NCBI GenBank assembly: GCA_023422975.1
Contig: JAFAGF010000018.1
Location: forward strand, 1-10,801
Direction of reading: 5' to 3'
Source of the DNA: Pseudomonadota bacterium
GTDB lineage: Bacteria; Pseudomonadota; Gammaproteobacteria; Burkholderiales; Burkholderiaceae_C
Length of the DNA: 10,801 nucleotides
Position 1 is the first letter of the stretch, and each line of letters starts with the position of its first letter. The translations under genes and the position numbers were made by a program. The notes below the pieces were generated by a model. It had not been told where the DNA came from. It worked only from the letters and a program-made list of their open reading frames with translations, and made no database searches. Of this stretch, positions 1 to 7,123 are shown in pieces.

Positions 1-89
1 AAGCGGTAGTAGCGAACAGGAAGAGAAGAGGCAGGCACGTTGTGCGGCATGGTTTCTTGATTCATCTGCGGAAGCAAAATGGCTGACAT
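1..89 (-). CDS. livM: LivM-type branched-chain amino acid ABC transporter permease, N-terminal fragment
   Basis: Only the first 29 codons are inside the window; the gene runs off the left edge. The minus strand opens with ATG at 89, three bases after the livH stop codon. It is preceded by a strong ribosome binding site (GGGAGGA, about 98-104) that overlaps the end of livH, so the two genes are probably translationally coupled. The visible peptide begins MSAILLPQMNQETMPHNV and is hydrophilic up to an arginine-tyrosine stretch, as in the cytoplasmic N-terminus of LivM permeases. A second in-frame ATG, at codon 9, is an alternative start. The identity is inferred from position: LivM almost always follows LivH in this transporter family. 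The fragment itself holds no diagnostic motif. Confidence 0.7.
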   Translation of the reverse strand, partial: MSAILLPQMNQETMPHNVPASSLPVRYYR

Positions 90-92
90 GGC

Positions 93-1046
93 TTAGTCCT
101 CCCGCGTACCCATCAGCCCCTTGGGGCGGAAGATGAGCATGAGCACCAAGAACAAATACGGCAGGATGGGCGCCATCTGCGAGATGGTCAGGCTGAGCAC
201 CGGCCAGCCAAAGCTTTCGGGGGTAATTTGCATGCCCAGGCTGCTCAGCAGCGATGCCCACGAATAGTCCAGCGCCACGGCAAAGGTCTGCACCACGCCA
301 ATCAGCAGCGACGCCAGGAACGCGCCCGCCAGTGAGCCCAGTCCCCCCACTACCACCACCACGAAAATGATGGAGCCCACTGACATGGCCATGGACGGCT
401 CGGTCATATAGGTGTTGCCGCCAATCACGCCTGCCAGCCCGGCCAGCGCGCAGCCACCACCGAACACCAGCATGAACACCCGGGGCACGTTGTGGCCTAG
501 GGCCTCCACCATCTCCGGTTTTTTCAGCGCTGCCTGAATCACCAGGCCAATGCGCGTGCGCGTCAGCAGCAGCCATACCGCCAGCAGCATGAGCAGCGCC
601 ATCAGCATGATGAACGAGCGCGACTTGGGAAACTGCGTGCCATACAGCGTAAACAGCGGCCCTTGCAGCGCAGTGGGCAGGCCGTAGGGCACAGCGCTGC
701 GGCCCCAGACCAGTTGCACCACCTCCAAAATCAGGTACGACAAGCCAAAGGTCACCAGCAACTCTGGCACGTGGCCATATTTGTGTACCTTGCGCAGGCT
801 GTAGCGCTCGAACGCTGCACCCAGCGCGCCCACCATCAGCGGTGCGACGATCAATGCTGGCCAAAAACCGATGACACCCGAGAGCATGTAGCCGAAATAG
901 GCACCCAGCATGTAAAAGCTGGTGTGCGCAAAATTGAGTACGCCCATCATGCTGAAGATGAGCGTCAGGCCCGAGCTGAGCATGAAAAGCAGCAGCCCAT
1001 AGCTGATGCCGTTGAGCATGGAGATCACAAAAAATTCAAGATTCAT
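93..1046 (-). CDS. livH: LivH-type branched-chain amino acid ABC transporter permease
   Basis: Inner-membrane permease of a HAAT-family ABC importer, 317 aa. It would pair with LivM to form the channel for substrate delivered by the periplasmic binding protein encoded just upstream. The protein is almost entirely hydrophobic, with about eight membrane segments. It shows LivH hallmarks: an N-terminal NGISYGLLLFMLSSGLTLIF stretch (residues 12-31), GVLNFAHTSFYMLGAY (35-50), an EAA-like cytoplasmic loop EALGHNVPR (181-189) and VVVGGLGSLAGAFLASLLIG (231-250). It ends RPKGLMG as LivH proteins commonly do. The reading frame extends to a GTG at 1073, but I chose the ATG at 1046 because the protein from there matches the family N-terminus and an AGG lies 5-6 bases upstream. 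The region between residues 258 and 290 looks longer than in the E. coli type. The substrate need not be leucine, isoleucine or valine, because this family also takes up amides, urea and aromatic acids. Confidence 0.93.
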   Translation of the reverse strand: MNLEFFVISMLNGISYGLLLFMLSSGLTLIFSMMGVLNFAHTSFYMLGAYFGYMLSGVIGFWPALIVAPLMVGALGAAFERYSLRKVHKYGHVPELLVTFGLSYLILEVVQLVWGRSAVPYGLPTALQGPLFTLYGTQFPKSRSFIMLMALLMLLAVWLLLTRTRIGLVIQAALKKPEMVEALGHNVPRVFMLVFGGGCALAGLAGVIGGNTYMTEPSMAMSVGSIIFVVVVVGGLGSLAGAFLASLLIGVVQTFAVALDYSWASLLSSLGMQITPESFGWPVLSLTISQMAPILPYLFLVLMLIFRPKGLMGTRED

Positions 1047-1108
1047 CGAAGCCTGCCAACGCGAAGAAAACACGGTGCGGCGCCACTATGCAAGCAGTGC
1101 CATGGCGT

Positions 1109-1163
1109 AAAAAAGCGGGTGGTCTGCCCAAGAGCGGCGCGCGCCGCTCTTTCACCACCCGCT
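1109..1163 (-). terminator. Nested-hairpin rho-independent terminator/attenuator between the binding-protein gene and livH
   Basis: An outer inverted repeat (AGCGGGTGGT at 1114-1123, ACCACCCGCT at 1154-1163) encloses a perfect 22-bp palindrome (1130-1151). Read on the minus strand the structure is followed at once by six T residues (plus-strand A run 1109-1114). It sits 12 bases past the binding-protein stop codon and before livH. The layout fits a partial terminator that lets the binding protein be made in excess over the membrane subunits, which is common in ABC importers. Partial read-through is inferred. Confidence 0.85.
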
Positions 1164-1175
1164 CGGTGGCAGCGC

Positions 1176-2411
1176 TTAGCTGGGGCGCTTCATCTCACAC
1201 GATGTGGGCGTGCTGGCCACATAGGGCTCGAAGTACTTCACCTGCTTAAAGGTGTAACCCGTGTTTTCCTGATCGATGGGGTTTTGGGCATCGGTCTTTT
1301 CCCAGCGGCTGATGTACAGGCCCTGCTGCAGCTGGTGGTCTTTCTTGCGCATTTCGACTTCGCCGTTGAAGCTCTTGAACTTCATGCCCTCCATCACCGC
1401 TGCCACCTTCACTGGATCGGTGCTCTTGGCGCGCTGGAAGGCCTCGGTCAGCATGGCAAAGCCGTGGTAGACCGCACCGGTGTACATGTCGTCATTCATC
1501 TTGGCCTTGAAGCCCTTGACGATGTTGTTAATAGGCCCGGGCATGTTGGTGTACGAATACCCCACCACATACACCTTGCCTGCCGCCGCTGCGCCCATTG
1601 CTGTGGGCGCGCCAGTGGCTACGGCGTAGTAGGTGTAGAACTTGACGTTGTTCAGCCCTGCGTCGTTGGCCGCCTTGATCAGCAGCGACAAATCAGAGCC
1701 CCAGTTGCCAGTAATCACGCTGTCTGCACCCGACTGCTTGATCTTGGCGATGTAGGGTGCGAAGTCACGCACCTGCGCCAGCGGGGCCATGTCGTCGCCC
1801 ACGATTTCCACATCGGGGCGCTTGCGCTTGAGCATTTCCTTGGCGTACTTGCTCACCTGGTGGCCATGCGCGTAGTTCTGGTTGATCAGATAGACCTTCT
1901 TCACATCCGCCAGGTCTTTCATGTAGGTGGTCAGCGCTTCCATCTTCATGGAGGTGTCGGCATCCAGACGGAAATGCCAGTAGCTGCACTTGCTGTTGGT
2001 GAGATCAGGGTCTACCGCTGCATAGTTCAGGTACAGCACTTCCTTGCCCTTGTTGCGGGCATTGTGCTTTTCCAGCGCATCCATGATGGCCAGTGCCGGT
2101 CCAGAGCCATTGCCCTGCACCACATAGCGCACGCCTTGGTCCATAGCCGAGCGCAGGGCGCTGGTGGTTTCTTGCGGGCTGAGTTTGTTGTCGATGGGGA
2201 TGATCTCGAACTTCACACCTGCGGCGTTGTTCTTGCTGAACTCCTCGGCCATGTACTGCCAGCTTTTCATCTGGTTGGTGCCCAGCGCAGCCATCAGACC
2301 CGAGAGCGGATCCAGCCATGCAATTTTGACAGTCTCGCCTTGCTGGGCCATCGATGCACCAGCTGCACTGAGCAATACGGACGCGGCCACGGTCTTCAAC
2401 ACAAATTGCAT
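1176..2411 (-). CDS. Periplasmic substrate-binding protein of a branched-chain-amino-acid-type ABC transporter
   Basis: Secreted ligand-binding subunit, 411 aa, type I periplasmic binding fold (Peripla_BP_6, LivK/AmiC-like). It would capture the ligand in the periplasm and hand it to the LivH/LivM permeases encoded downstream. Residues 1-22 are a signal peptide (positively charged start, hydrophobic core, SMA before the likely cleavage at QQG). The mature part starts with VKIAWLDPLSGLMAALG (residues 28-44), the usual first strand and ligand loop of the family. Later come VVQGNGSGPALAIMD (97-111), a DSVITGNWGSD segment (230-240) and a GYSYTNMPGP segment (284-293). Two cysteines in the mature chain (C142 and the near-terminal C405) could form a disulfide; this is a guess. 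The start is backed by AGGAGA at a good distance from the ATG. It has its own upstream region and terminator, so it is probably the first gene of the operon. The ligand cannot be read from sequence. Confidence 0.92.
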   Translation of the reverse strand: MQFVLKTVAASVLLSAAGASMAQQGETVKIAWLDPLSGLMAALGTNQMKSWQYMAEEFSKNNAAGVKFEIIPIDNKLSPQETTSALRSAMDQGVRYVVQGNGSGPALAIMDALEKHNARNKGKEVLYLNYAAVDPDLTNSKCSYWHFRLDADTSMKMEALTTYMKDLADVKKVYLINQNYAHGHQVSKYAKEMLKRKRPDVEIVGDDMAPLAQVRDFAPYIAKIKQSGADSVITGNWGSDLSLLIKAANDAGLNNVKFYTYYAVATGAPTAMGAAAAGKVYVVGYSYTNMPGPINNIVKGFKAKMNDDMYTGAVYHGFAMLTEAFQRAKSTDPVKVAAVMEGMKFKSFNGEVEMRKKDHQLQQGLYISRWEKTDAQNPIDQENTGYTFKQVKYFEPYVASTPTSCEMKRPS

Positions 2412-2510
2412 GCTTGTCTCCTGCGTAGATAAAGGGTTGGTTCACACTCACCAAATCACCCGACAAGCGTAGTCAGTCACTCGCAAAAACCGCATGGTGG
2501 TTTCACTCTC

Positions 2511-2562
2511 GGGACTATCCCCCTCGGTAAGAACGTGCATGGAAATGCGTCACGTGCGTGAC
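2511..2562 (-). promoter_or_regulatory. Palindrome cluster upstream of the substrate-binding protein gene
   Basis: The 269 bp between the binding-protein start and the upstream amidohydrolase stop hold no gene. Two clean inverted repeats stand out: GGGA-CTA-TCCC (2511-2521), followed by more C residues, and GTCACG-TG-CGTGAC (2549-2562). A weaker GCAT-N4-ATGC (2537-2548) lies between them. They lie 100-150 bases before the start codon, where operators or activator sites of the transporter promoter are expected. I cannot assign a regulator, and no convincing -35/-10 pair is visible. Confidence 0.4.
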
Positions 2563-2594
2563 TTTTTCAGCCATGTCGCACTGCAACAAACAGC

Positions 2595-2626
2595 AAAAAA
2601 GAAAGCACCTTGCGCAGGTGCTTTCT
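2595..2626 (-). terminator. Rho-independent terminator of the amidohydrolase gene
   Basis: An 11-bp perfect stem (AGAAAGCACCT 2600-2610, AGGTGCTTTCT 2616-2626) with a five-base loop is followed, on the minus strand, by a T run (plus-strand A run 2595-2600). It lies about 55 bases past the M20 gene stop. It separates amidohydrolase transcription from the transporter operon. Confidence 0.88.
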
Positions 2627-2680
2627 AGGTTTCAGACAGGTTTGTATTAGAAAAGCAATCTAGATGCGCACAAGCAGCTC

Positions 2681-4036
2681 TTATTTTTTCAGCGTCTTGG
2701 CGTAGTCGGCGTAGCCCAGCACAAACTCCACGTGCGAGCGCACACCGGTAATCAGCGTGGATTCATCCACAAAGAAACCGGGGTTGTGGTTGCTGGCTGC
2801 CTTGGCAGGGTCTTGGTCTTTGGGCGTGGCGCCCAAGAACACGTACAGACCAGGCACTTTTTCCGCAAAGTACGAGAAGTCTTCGCTGGCTGCTTGGTTC
2901 ACAAAGGTTTCGGTGGCTTTGCCGCCCGACGCTTTTTGCAGCGCAGGCACCATGGCGCGCGTCAAGTTGGCGTCGTTCATGGTCACCGGCATGATCTTGG
3001 CCACATGCACATGGGCGTGCACGCCTTGGGCTTCGGCGGTTTTGGTGACCATATCCGGCAGCTTGCCGGTCAGCGTGTTGCGAATGCCGGGCGCGTTGGA
3101 GCGGATGGTGCCTTCCATGGTCACTTCACCCGTGACGATGTTGCCGGCAGTGCCGCCGTGGATGCTACCCACCGTGACCACGCCCATGCCTTCCGACAGG
3201 TTGGCCTGGCGGCTGACCAGCGTTTGCATGCCATTGATCACATTGGCGCTGGCCACAATCGGATCCGCCCCAGTCCAAGGCATGGAGCCGTGGGCCTGCT
3301 TGCCTTCGAGCTTGATGCGAAAGCCGTCCGCGCTATTGAGTGCAGCGCCCACCTTGTACTGAATTTCACCCGCGTGGGCGTTGCTCATCACGTGCACGCC
3401 AAACACCGACTCAATCCCGAACTTCTCCATCACGCCCTCTTCCACCATCAGCTTGGCACCCCAGCTGGGGGCTTTGGGGTCAAACACGTCGATGTTGGCG
3501 CCGCCTTCTTCCGCTGGCTGGAAGATGAAGACCACTTTGCCCGGCACCTTGTCTTTGTTTTGCGACAAGACCGAGGCCGCGCCCAGCAACATGGCGGTGT
3601 GCGCATCGTGGCCGCAGGCGTGCATCACATCGACCTCTTTGCCAAAGTACATGCCCTTGGCTTGGCTGGCAAAAGGCAGGCCCGAGGTTTCTTTCACGGG
3701 CAGCGCATCCATGTCGGCACGCAAACCCACCGTGGGGCCGGCCAAGCCGCCTTGCAGCACAGCGACTACACCTGTGCCGGCAATGCCGGTGTGCACTTCC
3801 AAGCCCATTTTCTTGAGCTCTTTGGCCACCATGGCGGCGGTCTTCACCTCAAAGTTACCCAACTCGGGGTGCTGGTGAATGTGGCGGCGCCAGTCAATTA
3901 CCTGCGATTCCACGGCCTTGGCCGACTGCACCACCCACGGCGTGGGCACGATGTCAGCCGCTTGGGCGGCCAAACTGCCGCAGGCCAAGGCCGCAGCCAT
4001 GGCCAAACGATGGAACGAATGGAACTTGAAAGTCAT
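2681..4036 (-). CDS. Secreted M20D-family metallo-amidohydrolase (hippurate/N-acyl amino acid hydrolase-like)
   Basis: Metal-dependent hydrolase of the M20D group (hippuricase, N-acyl-L-amino-acid deacylase and IAA-amino-acid hydrolase relatives), 451 aa. It cleaves an amide bond between an acyl or aryl group and an amino acid. Residues 1-26 form a signal peptide (charged start, LAMAAALACGSLAAQA), so the enzyme should act in the periplasm, unlike many cytoplasmic relatives. Visible motifs are RRHIHQHPELG (50-60), GLRADMDALPV (104-114), HACGHDAHTAMLLGAA (139-154) and QPAEEGG (173-179). By comparison with the family, the di-metal ligands should be C141, H143, E177, H215 and H417 (NHNPGF), with E176 as catalytic base. 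The dimerisation domain holds KQAHGSMPW (246-254). About 15 extra residues after QPAEEGG (around 180-195) appear relative to the shortest family members. The ATG has AAGGAAAA upstream. It is divergent from a LysR regulator, its probable controller. The substrate is not determined. Confidence 0.92.
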   Translation of the reverse strand: MTFKFHSFHRLAMAAALACGSLAAQAADIVPTPWVVQSAKAVESQVIDWRRHIHQHPELGNFEVKTAAMVAKELKKMGLEVHTGIAGTGVVAVLQGGLAGPTVGLRADMDALPVKETSGLPFASQAKGMYFGKEVDVMHACGHDAHTAMLLGAASVLSQNKDKVPGKVVFIFQPAEEGGANIDVFDPKAPSWGAKLMVEEGVMEKFGIESVFGVHVMSNAHAGEIQYKVGAALNSADGFRIKLEGKQAHGSMPWTGADPIVASANVINGMQTLVSRQANLSEGMGVVTVGSIHGGTAGNIVTGEVTMEGTIRSNAPGIRNTLTGKLPDMVTKTAEAQGVHAHVHVAKIMPVTMNDANLTRAMVPALQKASGGKATETFVNQAASEDFSYFAEKVPGLYVFLGATPKDQDPAKAASNHNPGFFVDESTLITGVRSHVEFVLGYADYAKTLKK

Positions 4037-4227
4037 GAAATTTTCCTTTGTCTACGGGCATCTGCCTTCACAAATGCAAGCTGTCATCGCGTGGTAGGCG
4101 GTGGTGTCAGACACATTGAAGCAAAGCCGTAGCCAGAGAAAAATCCCACAGGCAACAAATGATTATTTCAACATTCGAAACAATAAAGAGGCAATTACTG
4201 CGTTAAATAGACGATAAAGGAGTGTCT
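4037..4227. promoter_or_regulatory. Divergent control region between M20 amidohydrolase and LysR gene
   Basis: This 191-bp gap serves two outward-facing genes. It contains TTTC-N7-GAAA at 4166-4180, whose inner part TTC-N9-GAA is a T-N11-A LysR-type box; the arms extend to 7 of 9 matching bases. On the minus strand TTGAAA at the edge of this box could be a -35 element of the amidohydrolase promoter, with a poor -10 (TGGGAT) 17 bases on. A second perfect palindrome, GTGTC-A-GACAC (4104-4114), lies nearer the amidohydrolase start. A good ribosome binding site (AAGGAG, 4217-4222) precedes the LysR start codon. Confidence 0.55.
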
Positions 4228-5187
4228 ATGGACCGTTTGCAAACCATGAAGGTGTTTTTGGCCGTGGTGGATGAAGGCGGTTTCACCGCAGCGGCGCGGC
4301 ATTTGGACATGTCCGTGCCCAGCGTCACCCGTTTGGTGGCCGATTTGGAAAGCCATCTGGGCACCCGCTTGCTGCAGCGCACCACACGGCGGGTGCATCC
4401 CACGCCTGCGGGTTTGCAATATGCGCAAAGCGTGCGCCACATTCTGGAAATGGTGGATACCGCTTTTGCCGATGCCCAAGGTAGCACCGAAGCCTTGCGC
4501 GGTGATCTGCGTGTAGCCACCACGCCAGAATTTGCCGAGTATTTGATCGCCCCCTTGGTGCGCCGTTTTCACGACCGCTACCCCGGTATTGCGCTGCAAG
4601 TGCATGTCGATACCAACCCACAGGTCATGCTGGAGCACTATGACGTGGCCCTGCTCAGCGCCCCCGAAGGGCTGGATGCCAACTTTGTCGCCCGCCGCTT
4701 GTTCAGCGCCGCCGGCATTCTGTGCGCCGCCCCGCACTATCTGGCCCAGCATGGCCCGCTCACCCAACCCGCTGATTTGCTGCAGCACCGCTGTTTGCTG
4801 CGCCGCTCTACCCGGCTGCGCCGCGGCGTGCTGCACCTGTGGCCCCACAACGGTGATGTGCTGGAGCCGCCCAGCTTTGAAGGCGAAGTCGTGCCTGCTA
4901 TCACCATCAACCACACCAGCAGCTTGCTGCGCATGACCATGGATGGCGCCGGCATTGCCGCGTTCACCGAAAACGAAGCCGCCCCCTACATCGCCCAAGG
5001 GCTGCTGCAGCATGTGCTGCCCGAATGGATCACTGGCCGCTTTGCCCTGCTGGCAGCCCTGCCCAGCCGCCGCCATATGCCTGCGCGCACCAAGGCATTT
5101 CTGGATTTTTTGACCGAGCACCACAACCACTTGGCGCTGCCTGTGCCCAGCATCACCGCCACCAGCCCCCACTACCCTTCAACATAA
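4228..5187 (+). CDS. LysR-family transcriptional regulator
   Basis: DNA-binding regulator, 319 aa, close to the usual 300-320 of LysR proteins. Residues 1-60 form the winged helix-turn-helix (MKVFLAVVDEGGFTAAARHL, then SVPSVTRLVADLESHLGTRL and RTTRRVHPTPAG). A linker helix follows to about residue 88. From RGDLRVATTPEFAEYLIAPL (91-110) onward comes a periplasmic-binding-like effector domain, with the typical DVALLSAP stretch (139-146). I chose ATG 4228 over the in-frame GTG at 4222 because AAGGAG ends five bases before the ATG and overlaps the GTG. It is divergent from the M20 amidohydrolase. By the usual LysR arrangement it would bind the box in the shared gap and regulate both itself and the hydrolase. 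The effector is unknown; a substrate or product of the hydrolase is a reasonable guess. The tail after residue 300 is proline/serine/threonine rich and probably disordered. Confidence 0.92.
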   Translation: MDRLQTMKVFLAVVDEGGFTAAARHLDMSVPSVTRLVADLESHLGTRLLQRTTRRVHPTPAGLQYAQSVRHILEMVDTAFADAQGSTEALRGDLRVATTPEFAEYLIAPLVRRFHDRYPGIALQVHVDTNPQVMLEHYDVALLSAPEGLDANFVARRLFSAAGILCAAPHYLAQHGPLTQPADLLQHRCLLRRSTRLRRGVLHLWPHNGDVLEPPSFEGEVVPAITINHTSSLLRMTMDGAGIAAFTENEAAPYIAQGLLQHVLPEWITGRFALLAALPSRRHMPARTKAFLDFLTEHHNHLALPVPSITATSPHYPST

Positions 5188-5220
5188 AAAATGGCGCCAG
5201 CCCAATACGGGCAAGCGCCA
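5186..5220 (-). terminator. Rho-independent terminator of the acyl-CoA synthetase gene, at the LysR gene's end
   Basis: TGGCGC (5192-5197) pairs with GCGCCA (5215-5220), and GCCC (5200-5203) pairs with GGGC (5209-5212) inside. On the minus strand the hairpin runs into six T residues (plus A run 5186-5191). It lies between two convergent genes and its T-tract touches the LysR stop codon. A shorter T run (5231-5234) on the plus side may let it also stop LysR transcription. Confidence 0.8.
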
Positions 5221-5261
5221 CCAGCTCTACTTTTACAAGTCAGTGCCGAAATGCTGTGTGC

Positions 5262-6911
5262 TTATGCGCTCGCCACCAACGAAGGCAAGCGGTAGTCCTT
5301 GAGCTGCTCGCGCAGCTTGGTCTTAAGCATCTTGCCCGTCGCACCCAGCGGAATGGCGTCCATGAACACCACATCGTCCGGAATCTGCCACTTGGCGGTT
5401 TTGCCTTCGTAGAACGCCAGCAGCTCCTCGCGCGTCACCTGCGCGCCGGCCTTGAGCGTCACCGCCACAATCGGGCGCTCGTCCCACTTGGGGTGTGGCA
5501 TGCCAATGCAAGCAGCCATCGCAACCGCCGGATGGCCCATGGCAATGTTTTCAATGTCAATCGAGCTGATCCACTCGCCGCCCGACTTGATCACGTCCTT
5601 GGTGCGGTCGGTAATTTGCATGAAGCCATCGGCATCTATCGTGGCCACATCACCCGTGGGGAACCAGCCCAGCCCCTGCTCATCCTTGATCAGCGGGCTG
5701 CTGCCCTTGTAGTAGGTGTCCAAAATCCACGGGCCACGCACCAGCAAGTCACCGTAGGTTTTGCCATCCCACGGCTGCTCCTTGCCCTCGCTGTCCACAA
5801 TCTTCATCTCCACACCGTAGATGGCGCGGCCTTGCTTTTGGTTGAGCTTGAACTGCTCGTCCTTGGACAGCTTCAGGTGCTTGTTCTTCAAGGTGCACAA
5901 CGTGCCCAACGGGCTCATCTCGGTCATGCCCCAGGCGTGCAGCACTTTCACATCCAGCCCATCTTCAAAGGCCGTGATCATGGCTGGTGGGCAGGCTGCG
6001 CCACCAATCACCGTGCGACGCAAGGTGCTGAACTTCAAACCGCTGGGCTGTACATGGCCCAGCAGCATCTGCCACACGGTGGGCACGCCAGCGGCGTAGG
6101 TCACGCCCTCGGCTTCTATCAACTCATACAGCGACTTGCCGTCCAGCGCTGGGCCGGGGAAGACCACCTTGGCGCCCGTCAACGCTGCCGAGTACGGAAT
6201 GCCCCAGGCATTGACGTGGAACATGGGCACCACGGGCAGCACGGCATCGCGCGCCGACAGGCACATCACATCGGGCAGCGCCGCCGCATAAGCATGCAGC
6301 ACGGTAGAGCGATGGCTGTATAGCGCCGCCTTGGGGTTACCTGTGGTGCCGCTGGTGTAGCACATGCTGGAGGCCGTGTTTTCATCGAGCTGTGGCCAGC
6401 GGTAGTTTTTGCTTTGGCCGCCAATCCAGTCTTCGTAGCTGAGCAATCCGGGAATGCCGCTGTCTGTAGGCAGCTTGTCGGCATCGCACAGCGCCACCCA
6501 TTGGCGCACCGTGGGGCATTTGGCGTGCACGGCCTGCACCAGTGGCAAAAACGTCATGTCAAAGCACAGCACCTGGTCTTCGGCGTGGTTGATGATCCAC
6601 GCCACCTGCTCAGGGTGCAGGCGCGGATTGATGGTGTGCAGCACGCGACCCGAGCCGCTGACGCCAAAGTACATTTCCATGTGGCGATAACCGTTCCAGG
6701 CAATCGATGCCACGCGGTCGCCATGGGCCAGCTTCAGCCCATCCAGCGCATTGGCCAACTGTTTGGCACGCCCGGCCAAGTCTTCATAGGTGTAGCGGTG
6801 AATGTCCCCTTCCACCCGGCGCGACACAATTTCCGCATCGCGGTGGTGGCGGGCCGCAAATTCAATCAAACTCGAAATCAGCAACTGCTGGTCTTGCATC
6901 AGGCCTTGCAT
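5262..6911 (-). CDS. AMP-forming acyl-CoA synthetase (medium/long-chain or DmdB-like CoA ligase)
   Basis: Member of the ANL superfamily, 549 aa. It activates a carboxylic acid with ATP to an acyl-adenylate and transfers it to coenzyme A in the cytoplasm. Core motifs are all present: the P-loop [11 protein letters not shown] (185-195), PMFHVNAWG (229-237), the adenine-binding [10 protein letters not shown] (325-334), TGD (419-421) and the hinge segment [15 protein letters not shown] (435-449). The C-terminal GATGKMLK places the catalytic lysine at K527. The overall pattern resembles medium-chain fatty-acid ligases and the proteins commonly annotated as 3-(methylthio)propionyl-CoA ligase (DmdB). 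The acid substrate cannot be decided from motifs. No thiolase, dehydrogenase or other dmd gene is adjacent, so a general fatty-acid role is as likely. The ATG follows AAGGAG by nine bases. It is a single-gene unit: its own terminator lies downstream and selO is divergent upstream. Confidence 0.92.
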   Translation of the reverse strand: MQGLMQDQQLLISSLIEFAARHHRDAEIVSRRVEGDIHRYTYEDLAGRAKQLANALDGLKLAHGDRVASIAWNGYRHMEMYFGVSGSGRVLHTINPRLHPEQVAWIINHAEDQVLCFDMTFLPLVQAVHAKCPTVRQWVALCDADKLPTDSGIPGLLSYEDWIGGQSKNYRWPQLDENTASSMCYTSGTTGNPKAALYSHRSTVLHAYAAALPDVMCLSARDAVLPVVPMFHVNAWGIPYSAALTGAKVVFPGPALDGKSLYELIEAEGVTYAAGVPTVWQMLLGHVQPSGLKFSTLRRTVIGGAACPPAMITAFEDGLDVKVLHAWGMTEMSPLGTLCTLKNKHLKLSKDEQFKLNQKQGRAIYGVEMKIVDSEGKEQPWDGKTYGDLLVRGPWILDTYYKGSSPLIKDEQGLGWFPTGDVATIDADGFMQITDRTKDVIKSGGEWISSIDIENIAMGHPAVAMAACIGMPHPKWDERPIVAVTLKAGAQVTREELLAFYEGKTAKWQIPDDVVFMDAIPLGATGKMLKTKLREQLKDYRLPSLVASA

Positions 6912-7123
6912 AGGCTATGTCTCCTTGAGGGTGTATAGGGGGCGTGCGCAGCCCCCGCTGCCACGCATTGCCAACCATCGTAAAGGGGCAACCCACCCAA
7001 CGGTTTACGGGCTTACCAGCATGCATGTGTCGCCAAAGCGTCGTTTCAACGGCTTTTGCCGCAAGCATGACGCACACATTTCCCTAGATCAAAAAGGTTT
7101 CGTGACGCCGCCACAATGTCTGC
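6912..7123. promoter_or_regulatory. Divergent gap between acyl-CoA synthetase and selO
   Basis: The 212-bp gap must hold promoters for both outward genes, but no convincing sigma-70 pair is visible. In the acyl-CoA synthetase leader, GGGGGC (6938-6943) and GCCCCC (6951-6956) form a GC-only hairpin ending 27 bases before the start codon. Farther out, CGTAAA (6979-6984) and TTTACG (7004-7009) form a spaced inverted repeat. A TTGAT half-site on the minus strand (7086-7090) recalls an FNR-type box but its partner half is poor. Confidence 0.35.

Noticed and set aside
663..2432. 589-codon open frame on the plus strand opposite livH and the binding-protein gene
   Set aside because: Its predicted protein is rich in His, Gln, Arg and Ala with no recognisable domain. 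It is the reverse of two well-supported genes with codon bias that suppresses antisense stops, and it crosses their intergenic terminator.
2732..4132. 466-codon open frame on the plus strand opposite the M20 amidohydrolase
   Set aside because: It has His/Gly/Val-rich composition typical of an antisense shadow, no family resemblance, and covers a gene with intact catalytic motifs.
4195..5172. 325-codon minus-strand frame opposite the LysR gene
   Set aside because: It is Gly/His/Gln-rich without domains, antisense to a clear helix-turn-helix and effector domain, with no ribosome binding site.
5025..6323. 432-codon open frame on the plus strand opposite the acyl-CoA synthetase
   Set aside because: It starts inside the LysR gene, runs through the terminator and antisense to conserved ANL motifs, and has shadow-like His/Gln/Ala-rich composition.
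5262..6911. Naming the acyl-CoA synthetase dmdB (dimethylsulfoniopropionate pathway)
   Set aside because: The sequence style is compatible, but no other dmd gene is adjacent and the substrate cannot be read from the motifs, so no symbol was given.
7077..7090. FNR-like box (TTGAT half on the minus strand) in the selO/acyl-CoA synthetase gap
   Set aside because: Only one half-site matches; the other half (GGAAA instead of ATCAA) is poor, so it cannot be called.
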